Positions 1 to 6,116 of a stretch of DNA of 7,302 nucleotides are shown here, in pieces. The stretch is from Deltaproteobacteria bacterium. GTDB taxonomy: Bacteria > Desulfobacterota > Binatia > Binatales > Binataceae. Position numbers and translations under genes: made by a program. The stretch is from contig JAJXYM010000029.1 in assembly GCA_021780585.1 (NCBI GenBank), positions 1-7,302 on the forward strand. The letters are read 5' to 3'. Numbering within the stretch: position 1 is the first letter of the stretch; the number at the start of each line of letters is the position of its first letter. A model generated the notes under the pieces. That model was given only the letters and a program-made list of their open reading frames with translations. It was not told the DNA's origin and ran no database searches.

Positions 1-1
1 G

Positions 2-1285
2 ATCAAAAAGACCGGCGCGCGCAACGCCTACTTCCCGCTCTTCATTCCGCAGAGTTTCCTCAAGAAGGAAGCGCAGCATGTCGAAGGCTTCGCGCCCGAA
101 GTCGCGGTCGTCACTCACGGCGGCGGCAAGGAGCTCGAGGAGCCGCTGATCGTCCGGCCGACTTCCGAGACGATCATCAATCATATGTTCGCGCAGTGGA
201 TCCATTCGCATCGCGACCTGCCGCTGATGGTGAACCAGTGGTGCAACGTTGTGCGCTGGGAGATGCGGACGCGGATTTTCCTGCGCACGGCGGAATTCCT
301 CTGGCAGGAGGGCCATACCGCGCACGCGACGCGCGCGGAGGCCGAGCGCGAAACGCTCACGATGCTCGAGGTCTACCGCAATTTCGCGGAGGAGTTCCTG
401 GCGATTCCGATCGCGGCGGGGCGCAAGAGCGCGGCCGAGCGCTTTCCCGGCGCCGAGGAGACCTACACGATCGAATCGCTGATGGGCGACGGTCGCGCGC
501 TGCAATGCGGCACGTCGCATTTCCTCGGCCAGAATTTCTCGCGCGCCTTCGAAATCCGCTTCCTCGACGAAAACAACCAGATGGTCCATCCGTGGCAGAC
601 CAGTTGGGGCGTTTCGACCCGGCTGCTCGGCGCGATCATCATGACGCATGGCGACGACCAAGGCCTGCGGCTGCCGCCGGCGGTCGCCTCGACCCAGGCG
701 GTGATCGTGCCGATTTGGCGCAAGGCCGACGATCGCGAAGTGGTGCTGGGCGCGGCGCGCGCGGCGCTGAACGAGCTCGAAAACGCGAACGTCCGCGTCC
801 GACTCGACGATCGCGAGGGCGTCACGCCCGGCTTCAAGTACAACGACTGGGAGATGCGCGGCGTGCCGCTACGAATCGAGATCGGGCCGCGCGACGTCGC
901 CTCGGGCGAGGCAGTGATGGCGCGGCGGGATATTCCCGGCGCGGCGGGAAAATCCAAGGCGTCGCTGAACGGAATCGCCGGGCACGCGAAATCGCTGCTC
1001 GACGAAATCCAGTCGAATCTGCTGGTTCAGGCGCGCGCCGCGATGACCGCCAATACGCATTCAGTGGATAGCTATGCGCGGCTCACGGAACAGATGGCGG
1101 GCGAGGGCGGAGGCGGCTTCGCGGACGTCTATTGGTGCGGGCGGGCGGAATGCGAAACGAAGATTCGCGAGGAGACGCGGGCGACCTGTCGCGCGATTCC
1201 GCTCAATCAGTCGATTCCGGCGGGGAAATGCGTTGTCTGCGGCGAACCGGCGTCCGAGCGCGCCCTCTTCGCGAAGGCGTATTGA
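2..1285 (+). CDS. proS: Prolyl-tRNA synthetase, archaeal/eukaryotic type (ProS type 3), 5'-truncated by window edge
   Basis: Cytosolic class II aminoacyl-tRNA synthetase that charges tRNA-Pro with proline using ATP. The reading frame is open from base 2 to the TGA at 1283-1285, giving 427 visible residues; about 50 N-terminal residues probably lie upstream, since family members are near 480. Seen in order: GARNAYFPLFIP near the left edge, RPTSET at about residues 53-58, class II motif 2 (NQWCNVVRWEMR then FLRTAEFLWQEGHTAH, about 78-108), motif 3 (HGDDQGLRLPP, about 216-226), an anticodon-binding domain from about 231, and a C-terminal zinc-binding domain with Cys at about 379, 384, 410 and 413. 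The chain ends in Ala-Tyr; a terminal tyrosine is typical of this type. There is no editing insertion between motifs 2 and 3, as expected for type 3 rather than the E. coli type. The ATG at 185 is internal to the catalytic domain and is not the start. The gene converges with the DUF6680-like gene 49 bp away. Confidence 0.96.
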   Translation: MKKTGARNAYFPLFIPQSFLKKEAQHVEGFAPEVAVVTHGGGKELEEPLIVRPTSETIINHMFAQWIHSHRDLPLMVNQWCNVVRWEMRTRIFLRTAEFLWQEGHTAHATRAEAERETLTMLEVYRNFAEEFLAIPIAAGRKSAAERFPGAEETYTIESLMGDGRALQCGTSHFLGQNFSRAFEIRFLDENNQMVHPWQTSWGVSTRLLGAIIMTHGDDQGLRLPPAVASTQAVIVPIWRKADDREVVLGAARAALNELENANVRVRLDDREGVTPGFKYNDWEMRGVPLRIEIGPRDVASGEAVMARRDIPGAAGKSKASLNGIAGHAKSLLDEIQSNLLVQARAAMTANTHSVDSYARLTEQMAGEGGGGFADVYWCGRAECETKIREETRATCRAIPLNQSIPAGKCVVCGEPASERALFAKAY

Positions 1286-1334
1286 GACTCCGGAGACTAA
1301 TCCGCCGGCGAGCCAGTCGCGGTTCGTCGAATTT
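1286..1334. other. Convergent intergenic gap, no clear terminator
   Basis: These 49 bp separate the stop of proS (plus) from the stop of the DUF6680-like gene (minus). Two genes end here, so a bidirectional terminator would be expected. Only a short palindrome (CTCCGGAG, about 1288-1295) is visible, with no T-run directly after a stable stem. The T-rich stretch at about 1337-1349 lies inside the end of the minus-strand gene. I see no convincing terminator and no repeat that would mark an insertion edge. Confidence 0.4.
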
Positions 1335-1865
1335 CTATTTGTTTTTCTCTGGTCCAGTGGCGGCAAAGGTAATCTTGAGGCCATCGTCGGAAAGAATATG
1401 CACCAATGCCCGGCGGATTTTCATATTGTCGACCTCAATGTCATGATAATATTTGGGATAATACATTTCACGTTTCAAAGAGTCCGTCGTAAATTGATTG
1501 AATCCAACGAGGTCTGCGATCTCGCGGAGTAAGTCGGCCTTTATATCATTAACTCTTTCCTGCCAACCCGCGGCTTCTGCATCTGAGTTGAACTGCGTGA
1601 GCAGAGATTGCCATGCCTCGCGAATCTTTCGACCGTGTTGTCCACCATAGACAACAGGAATTGAGTTTAGTGCGTTAATATGCTCAGCGGATAGCGGCGT
1701 CGCTCTCGTTGACATCAGCGTAAAGAAAACACGCTTTTGCTGCTCCTGTTCCTCACGAATTTTGTCGAGGATACGTTGAGCCCAAAGGGCAAAAATTGGA
1801 CCCAAAACAATTGCGGCGACCGTGATCCATTCAAACCAGGTTGGGTTGGCTGGCGGTGCAGGCAT
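1335..1865 (-). CDS. Small membrane-anchored protein of unknown function, DUF6680-like; low-GC island gene
   Basis: A 176-residue protein with one hydrophobic segment near the N-terminus (about residues 11-29, FEWITVAAIVLGPIFALWAQ), then a charged helical linker (about 30-45) and a soluble domain. The segment KRVFFTLMSTRA followed by LSAEHINALNSI (about 45-69) resembles my memory of the DUF6680 family, whose function is unknown; this was not searched. It is probably anchored in the inner membrane with the soluble part in the cytoplasm, because the region after the helix is basic. I chose the ATG at 1865. A TTG at 1874 directly follows an in-frame TAA and would add three residues. An AAAGG sits 12 bases before the ATG and 3 bases before the TTG, so neither spacing is ideal. 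Hand-counted GC over 1381-1860 is about 48%, against about 70% for sampled neighbouring lines, and codons are visibly AT-richer, which suggests horizontal transfer. It lies 60 bp downstream of trpS on the same strand. Confidence 0.75.
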   Translation of the reverse strand: MPAPPANPTWFEWITVAAIVLGPIFALWAQRILDKIREEQEQQKRVFFTLMSTRATPLSAEHINALNSIPVVYGGQHGRKIREAWQSLLTQFNSDAEAAGWQERVNDIKADLLREIADLVGFNQFTTDSLKREMYYPKYYHDIEVDNMKIRRALVHILSDDGLKITFAATGPEKNK

Positions 1866-1925
1866 GCTTTTCAATTACCTTTGTCAACGCGTGAGTATTG
1901 CGAAACCCTATGAACGCTCTCGGTC
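1866..1925. other. Short gap between trpS and the DUF6680-like gene
   Basis: This stretch follows the trpS stop and precedes the DUF6680-like start on the minus strand. It is AT-richer than the trpS side, so the low-GC segment appears to begin close to the trpS stop. No terminator stem with a T-run and no well-matched promoter was found. A perfect TTGACA on the minus strand lies too near the start codon to serve as a usual -35 box. Confidence 0.4.
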
Positions 1926-2927
1926 TCACTCAAACTTATAGGCGATTTTCATCGCGGTGCGGGCTTCGGCCATCGTCTGATGGGCGAGCGCGCGGCCCTT
2001 GCGCGTCCCCTCCATGATAATTTCATGGACATGCTTCGGCTTCGCGGCGAATTCGGCGCGGCGCTCGCGAATCGGAGCCAGAAAGGCGTCGAGCGCCGCG
2101 AATAGCTTCTGCTTCACCTCGACGTCGCCGACCGTGCCCTTGCGATAGCGCTCCTTCAGCTCCTCGACCTCGTCTTTGTTTGGATTGAACACGTCGTGAT
2201 AGGTAAACACCGGATTGCCCTCGACATGGCCGGGATCGGTCGGATGGATGCGCGTCGGATCGGTGAACATCGACATCACGCGCTTGCGCACCTGCTCGGC
2301 TGAGTCGCCGAGATAGATACAGTTGCCGAGCGATTTCGACATTTTCGCGCCGCCGTCGGTGCCGGGCAGCCGCGCCACCGCGCCGAGCATCGCGCGCGGC
2401 TCGACCAGCACCTTGTCATAGAGGCGGTTGAAACGGCGCACGATTTCGCGCGCCTGCTCGATCATCGGGAGCTGATCCTCGCCGACCGGCACGAGATCGG
2501 CCTTGAAGATAGTAATATCCGCCGCCTGCGAAATCGGATACGACCAGAAGCCGACCGGCACGCCCTTGACGAAATTGCGCTGCTTGATTTCCTCTTTGAC
2601 AGTGGGATTGCGCTCGAGCGTCGCGACCGTGACCAGGTTCATGAAATAGATAGTCAGTTCGGCCAGCTCAGGCACCATCGACTGCACTACGATCTTGACT
2701 TTCTCGGGATCGAGGCCGACGGCGAGATAGTCCAGTGCGACCTGAAAGATATTGTCGCCGAGCTTTTCCGGATGCTCGAAATTGTCGGTGAGCGCCTGCA
2801 CGTCCGCGATCAGCACGTAGGTATCATACTCGTGCTGGAGCCGGACGCGGTTTTGCAGCGAACCGACGTAATGGCCGAGATGGAGCGGGCCGGTCGGCCG
2901 ATCGCCGGTCAGAATTCGTTTGATCAT
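1926..2927 (-). CDS. trpS: Tryptophanyl-tRNA synthetase
   Basis: Cytosolic class I aminoacyl-tRNA synthetase of 333 residues that charges tRNA-Trp with tryptophan. The Rossmann-fold HIGH-type motif is PLHLGH (residues 14-19), preceded by TGDRPTG (7-13). VPVGEDQ (146-152) is the usual segment before the anticodon-recognition part, and AKMSKS (194-199) is the KMSKS loop. The length matches the family. The GDRPTG variant marks a TrpRS subgroup that I recall from Firmicutes and others, as opposed to the E. coli-like form. The ATG at 2927 is chosen because the catalytic domain begins at once after it. Its reading frame stays open upstream for 153 more codons, but that is out-of-frame read-through of nfo. 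The nfo TGA overlaps this ATG by one base (TGATG), and no strong Shine-Dalgarno is present, so translation is probably coupled to nfo. Confidence 0.97.
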   Translation of the reverse strand: MIKRILTGDRPTGPLHLGHYVGSLQNRVRLQHEYDTYVLIADVQALTDNFEHPEKLGDNIFQVALDYLAVGLDPEKVKIVVQSMVPELAELTIYFMNLVTVATLERNPTVKEEIKQRNFVKGVPVGFWSYPISQAADITIFKADLVPVGEDQLPMIEQAREIVRRFNRLYDKVLVEPRAMLGAVARLPGTDGGAKMSKSLGNCIYLGDSAEQVRKRVMSMFTDPTRIHPTDPGHVEGNPVFTYHDVFNPNKDEVEELKERYRKGTVGDVEVKQKLFAALDAFLAPIRERRAEFAAKPKHVHEIIMEGTRKGRALAHQTMAEARTAMKIAYKFE

Positions 2928-3829
2928 CAGTCGCGGGGTTCCATTAGCTGATGCAGTGTCTTGAGGTCCTCGACGATATCCGCCATCTCGGGACCCGGTT
3001 CGGTTTCGAGGCACATCGGCAAGCCTGCGAAACGCGGATCGTTGACCAGGCGGCGGAACGCGTCGATGCCGATGAAGCCCTTGCCGATATGCTGATGGCG
3101 ATCGACGCGCGAATGAAACGGCTTCAACGAATCGTTGACGTGAAAAGCGACCAGCCGCTTGAGTCCGACCTTCTCGTCGAGCTCGCCGAAGGTGCGCTCG
3201 TAACCCTCGGCGTCGCGCAGGTCGTAGCCGGCGGCGAAGGCGTGCTCGGTGTCGAAGCACAAGCGCAGCCGCTCGTTTTCCTTGACCGAGTCGAAAATGC
3301 GCCCCATCTGCTCGAAGCGGTAGCCGAGGTTGCTGCCCTGTCCGGCCGTGATTTCGAGCGCGATCGCGGTATTGAAGCCGGCGCATGACTTGTGCGCCTC
3401 GTCGATCGAGCGCGCGATCGCGGCGATGCCGGCGTCCTCGCCCGAGCCGACGTGCGCGCCGGGATGGGCGATCAGGAAGGGTACGCCGAGCGTCTCGCAG
3501 CGTTCGAGTTCGTCGATCAGGCCGGCGACGGAGCGCTTGCGCAGCTTGTCGTCGGGCGCGCCGAGATTGAGCAGGTATGAATCGTGCGCGACGACCACCC
3601 GGATGCCGCTTTCGCCGAGCGCCCGCTTGAAGGCTTCGATTTCATCCTTCGTATACGCGCGCGAGACCCATTGGCGCGACGACTTGGTGAAAATCTGAAT
3701 GCATTCGCATCCGGCGACGCGACCGCGATTGAGCGCTTCGGCGACCCCGCCGGCGATCGACATATGCGCGCCGATCAGCGGGCGGTTCGGAGGCGCGTCC
3801 GCATCTTTGGCCAGGTTTTTCGATGGCAT
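2927..3829 (-). CDS. nfo: Endonuclease IV (AP endonuclease)
   Basis: A 300-residue TIM-barrel, three-zinc endonuclease that cleaves 5' of abasic sites and trims blocked 3' ends in base excision repair. The whole metal-ligand set is visible: H82 (AHDSYLLNLG), H122 (AHPGAHVGSG), E159 (LEITAGQG), D193 and H196 (FDTEHAFAAGYD), H230 (FHVNDS), D243 and H245 (DRHQHIGKGF), and E275 (LETEPG). The barrel begins at LIGAHMSIAGG (about 18), so there is a leader of about 17 residues compared with E. coli, which starts close to this motif. I give the ATG at 3829. A TTG at 3865 would add 12 residues and has a better ribosome-binding site (GAGG, 5-base spacer), so the true start is open. The gene overlaps trpS by one base at its 3' end and is divergent from the zinc-ribbon gene. 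Confidence 0.96.
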   Translation of the reverse strand: MPSKNLAKDADAPPNRPLIGAHMSIAGGVAEALNRGRVAGCECIQIFTKSSRQWVSRAYTKDEIEAFKRALGESGIRVVVAHDSYLLNLGAPDDKLRKRSVAGLIDELERCETLGVPFLIAHPGAHVGSGEDAGIAAIARSIDEAHKSCAGFNTAIALEITAGQGSNLGYRFEQMGRIFDSVKENERLRLCFDTEHAFAAGYDLRDAEGYERTFGELDEKVGLKRLVAFHVNDSLKPFHSRVDRHQHIGKGFIGIDAFRRLVNDPRFAGLPMCLETEPGPEMADIVEDLKTLHQLMEPRD

Positions 3830-3870
3830 TGGATGAACGATTCCGCTCGCGGCGGATCGTCGCAATACTA

Positions 3871-3874
3871 CCTC
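3871..3874 (-). promoter_or_regulatory. Possible ribosome-binding site for a TTG start of nfo
   Basis: On the minus strand GAGG at 3874-3871 is followed by a 5-base spacer and a TTG at 3865-3863, in frame with nfo. The ATG at 3829 has no comparable site; its nearest purine-rich stretch is GGA 12 bases upstream. This favours a 312-residue Nfo beginning with MRRSAASGIVH, although the added residues are outside the conserved barrel. Confidence 0.35.
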
Positions 3875-3930
3875 AAGCGCCGCGGCCGGCGAAGCGTCGC
3901 GGCTTGCGCGTGGAGATGCGCGCGGCTAAT

Positions 3931-3949
3931 CGTTCCTTATGCCGGAACG
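3931..3949. repeat. Perfect 6-bp inverted repeat in the nfo / zinc-ribbon divergent region
   Basis: CGTTCC at 3931-3936 and GGAACG at 3944-3949 are exact reverse complements around a 7-base centre. The dyad lies between two divergently read genes, where an operator would be expected. A six-base dyad in a GC-rich stretch of this size is not rare by chance, so the regulatory reading is weak. No well-matched sigma70 -35/-10 pair was found on either strand here. Confidence 0.25.
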
Positions 3950-3984
3950 CCGAAGGGTTACGCCGCCGGCGCTCCAAAACCGCG

Positions 3985-4338
3985 ATGGCGACGCGTAGAT
4001 ATTTCCCGCGATGGCTCCCGCCGACCGTGGAACAGCGCGCCGCGCTGGGGAATATCCGGCGCCGGCAGACCGTGGTGATGCTCTGGTGGATCGCGCTGAT
4101 ACCGGCCGGATGGATGGTGATTATCCTGACGCGGTCGGACGCGATGCTCGCGCCGCTGACGATTTTCTGGGTCGCCTTTGGCGTTGAATTTGCCCGTCGG
4201 CTCGCAAGCGTCCGTTGTCCGCGATGCGGCGGGAGCTTTTGTGAAAAGCCCGGCATGCCGTACATCTATGGCATGTTCAACAATCGCTGCGAGAGTTGCG
4301 GCCTGACGCTTATTCCAGACCGGGACGGCGAGGGTTGA
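3985..4338 (+). CDS. Small two-helix membrane protein with C-terminal zinc ribbon, unknown function
   Basis: A 117-residue protein that I do not recognise as a named family. It has a basic N-terminus (about 1-28), two hydrophobic segments (about 29-48, TVVMLWWIALIPAGWMVIIL, and about 54-70), then a zinc-ribbon-like module with CPRC (C78, C81) and CESC (C102, C105) separated by about 20 residues. The short loop between helices and the basic flanks suggest a hairpin in the inner membrane, with both ends and the zinc module in the cytoplasm. The frame stays open upstream to an ATG at 3823, but the added sequence is Arg-rich, low in complexity and would overlap nfo, so the ATG at 3985 is preferred. 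No clear Shine-Dalgarno precedes it, so the start is uncertain. The stop is only 2 bp before the next gene, which implies co-transcription with the DUF2064 protein. Confidence 0.7.
   Translation: MATRRYFPRWLPPTVEQRAALGNIRRRQTVVMLWWIALIPAGWMVIILTRSDAMLAPLTIFWVAFGVEFARRLASVRCPRCGGSFCEKPGMPYIYGMFNNRCESCGLTLIPDRDGEG
4330..4334 (+). promoter_or_regulatory. Ribosome-binding site that sets the start of the DUF2064 gene
   Basis: GAGGG at 4330-4334 lies six bases before the ATG at 4341, inside the last codons of the upstream zinc-ribbon gene. It supports 4341 over the longer in-frame alternative at 4296, whose extra residues are not part of the conserved fold. Confidence 0.6.
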
Positions 4339-4340
4339 CG

Positions 4341-5123
4341 ATGGCGTCGCGTGACGAATCGAATCGGCGCGGCGCGTCCGCCCATGCGATCGTTGTGATG
4401 GCGAAAGCGCCGGTCGCCGGCGGCGTCAAGAGCCGCCTGGTCCCGCCGCTCGATCCGGCGGAGGCGGCCGAACTCAATCGCTGTTTCCTGCGCGATTTGA
4501 CCGCGACGATCGCGTGTGCGGCCACGGACTTCGCGGCGCGGACGGGGACGCGCGCCGACGGCTTCGTGGCCTATACTCCGCGCGCCGCCGAGGCCGCGTT
4601 TCACGGCGTAACGCCGGTCTCGTTCGGTATGATCGCGCAGCGCGGCGACGGTCTGACCGCGCGCCTGATCGGCGTGTGCGAGGATCTCTTTGCCGCCGGT
4701 TACGCCTCCGTGACCCTGATGAACTCCGACAGCCCCACGCTTCCCGCGCGAATCATAATTGGCGCGCTGGAAGCGCTCATCCGCGATGGCGACCGAATCG
4801 CGCTCGGCGGCGCCGACGACGGCGGCTATTGCCTGATCGGTCTCAAACGGACCCATCGGCGGATTTTCGAGGGAATTTCATGGAGCACCGGAGTGGTGTA
4901 TGCGCAGACGCTGGCGCGCGCCACGGAATTGGCGCTCGAAGCGGTCGCGCTCGAACGCTGGTACGACGTCGACGATGCTGAAGCGCTGCGCCGCCTTTGC
5001 GATGAACTGTTCGTCGGCGAAGGCGCGCCGCGGCGCGGCGATCCCGCGCCCGCCACCCGCGCCTATCTCGAGCGTCTGCTTGCCGCCGGACTACGGGCGC
5101 GCCTCGACCTCGCGCCAGACTAA
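4341..5123 (+). CDS. TIGR04282 / DUF2064 family glycosyltransferase-like protein
   Basis: A 260-residue soluble protein with a GT-A / nucleotidyltransferase-like fold, of the DUF2064 (TIGR04282) family. Seen in order: IVVMAKAPVAGGVKSRL (about 17-33), which resembles the nucleotide-binding start of the family; LMNSDSPTLP (about 126-135), where the family has a conserved GSDSP-like acidic motif; GGADDGGYCLIGL (about 156-168); WSTGVVYAQTL (about 181-191); and WYDVDDAEALRRL (about 207-219). Members are often annotated as glycosyltransferases, but the substrate is generally not established, and I infer no specific one here. N-terminal residues 1-14 are variable and polar. It is tightly linked to the zinc-ribbon gene (2-bp gap) and has a good ribosome-binding site. 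A 111-bp gap follows before nadK. Confidence 0.9.
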   Translation: MASRDESNRRGASAHAIVVMAKAPVAGGVKSRLVPPLDPAEAAELNRCFLRDLTATIACAATDFAARTGTRADGFVAYTPRAAEAAFHGVTPVSFGMIAQRGDGLTARLIGVCEDLFAAGYASVTLMNSDSPTLPARIIIGALEALIRDGDRIALGGADDGGYCLIGLKRTHRRIFEGISWSTGVVYAQTLARATELALEAVALERWYDVDDAEALRRLCDELFVGEGAPRRGDPAPATRAYLERLLAAGLRARLDLAPD

Positions 5124-5234
5124 ACGCGCCACTGGCGGAAATGCTCGCCGTGTCCCCGCTCGACCCGCCGCGGCGGCGCCATAAAAACCGGATGCGTTGC
5201 CCGCCAAAATCGCGCATGATAGTTCCAAAGCGCG
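5124..5234 (+). other. Intergenic region upstream of nadK
   Basis: This 111-bp stretch could hold a promoter for nadK-recN, but no good -35/-10 pair was found. A 12-bp GC palindrome (CCGCCGCGGCGG, 5165-5176) is followed by ATAAAAA rather than a T-run, so it does not look like a rho-independent terminator for the upstream gene. In-frame TAG at 5220-5222 limits how far upstream nadK could begin. Confidence 0.4.
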
Positions 5235-6101
5235 GTGGCGGCGAAGGAATCCATTAAGTCGGTTGGCATGGTGGTGCGGCAGGACTATCCCGCCAACGCG
5301 ATCGCGCTTGCCGCCCATCTGTGCGGATGGCTGCGCGGCGAGGGGCTCGTCGCGCTGGCGAATCCTGAAACCGCGGCGCGAATCGGCGCGACTCCCGTCT
5401 CCGAAAACGAACTGATGGCGAGCGCGGACCTGATGGTCGTGCTCGGCGGCGACGGCACGCTGCTCGGCGTCGCCCGCCATATTTGCCGGCGTTCGATCCC
5501 CATCCTTGGCATCAACCTCGGCGGCCTCGGATTTCTCACCGAGGCGACGACCGACGAAGCGATGGCGACGTTGGCGCGCGTGATCGAAGGCGATTACGAA
5601 GTCGATCGCCGGATCATGCTGGAAGCGGAAATCGAGCACGGCGGCGCGGCCGGGCGCACGGATTTCATCGCGCTCAACGATGTCGTGATCGTCAAGCGTC
5701 CGGTGGGCCGGATGCTGACGCTGGAAGTCGCCGCCGACCACATGCCGTTTTGCACCTATCGCGCCGACGGTCTGATTGTCGCGACGCCGACCGGGTCCAC
5801 CGCCTATGCGCTCAGCGCGGGCGGCCCGATCGTCTTTCCCAATCTCGGCGTGATCGTGCTGGCGCCGATCTGTCCGCATACCCTGAGCAATCGGCCGGTC
5901 GTGCTGCCCGATAGTTTCGAGCTTGAAGTGCGGGTGAACGTCGATGACCAGGGGGCGATTCTGACTTGCGACGGTCAGGAATCCGCCCCGCTGACCTCCA
6001 GCGACGTAATCCGGGTGCGGCGCGGCAAATACGCCGTCGCGCTGATTCGTTCGACCCATCCGTATTTCGAAATCTGGCGCGACAAGCTGCGTTGGGGATG
6101 A
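5235..6101 (+). CDS. nadK: NAD kinase (NAD+ to NADP+)
   Basis: A 288-residue cytosolic kinase that phosphorylates NAD to NADP using ATP or polyphosphate, the only de novo route to NADP. The catalytic GGDGT motif is at residues 71-75 (VVLGGDGTLL), followed by INLGGLGFLTE (93-103). The NE/D motif appears as ALNDVVI (N148, D149). The glycine-rich DGLIVATPTGSTAY spans 178-191 with LSAGGPIV after it, and DGQ (246-248) is in the C-terminal beta-sheet domain. The length is normal. The start is a GTG at 5235. An in-frame TAG lies 4 codons upstream, and the next ATG (residue 12) would cut into the first beta strand (SVGMVVRQ). No strong Shine-Dalgarno is visible, which with a GTG start suggests modest expression. 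recN starts 15 bp downstream; a nadK-recN neighbourhood is known in E. coli and other bacteria. Confidence 0.97.
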   Translation: MAAKESIKSVGMVVRQDYPANAIALAAHLCGWLRGEGLVALANPETAARIGATPVSENELMASADLMVVLGGDGTLLGVARHICRRSIPILGINLGGLGFLTEATTDEAMATLARVIEGDYEVDRRIMLEAEIEHGGAAGRTDFIALNDVVIVKRPVGRMLTLEVAADHMPFCTYRADGLIVATPTGSTAYALSAGGPIVFPNLGVIVLAPICPHTLSNRPVVLPDSFELEVRVNVDDQGAILTCDGQESAPLTSSDVIRVRRGKYAVALIRSTHPYFEIWRDKLRWG

Positions 6102-6106
6102 CGGGC

Positions 6107-6110
6107 GGAG
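6107..6110 (+). promoter_or_regulatory. Ribosome-binding site of recN
   Basis: GGAG at 6107-6110 precedes the ATG at 6117 by six bases, in the 15-bp gap after the nadK stop. It supports the chosen recN start. Confidence 0.6.
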
Positions 6111-6116
6111 TCCGGG

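Noticed and set aside
1315..1334. GGTTCGTCGAAT stretch as a tRNA T-arm remnant or attachment site next to the low-GC gene
   Set aside because: It does not match the GGTTCGANTCC pattern, no other tRNA arm can be folded in the 49-bp gap, and no second copy is seen on the other side of the low-GC segment.
1883..1888. Perfect TTGACA (-35 consensus) on the minus strand upstream of the DUF6680-like gene
   Set aside because: It lies only 16 bases before the ATG. A -10 box at normal spacing would fall inside the coding region, and the bases there do not match TATAAT.
2928..3386. N-terminal extension of the trpS frame by 153 codons
   Set aside because: The extension is an out-of-frame, Arg-rich translation of nfo. 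TrpRS motifs begin directly after the ATG at 2927, and the resulting 333 residues match the family length.
3823..3984. Longer start for the zinc-ribbon gene at 3823
   Set aside because: It would overlap the nfo coding start on the other strand and add about 54 basic, low-complexity residues before the helices; no ribosome-binding site favours it.
5165..5176. GC palindrome CCGCCGCGGCGG as a terminator after the DUF2064 gene
   Set aside because: It is followed by an A-rich stretch, not a T-run, has almost no loop, and such palindromes are common by chance at this GC content.
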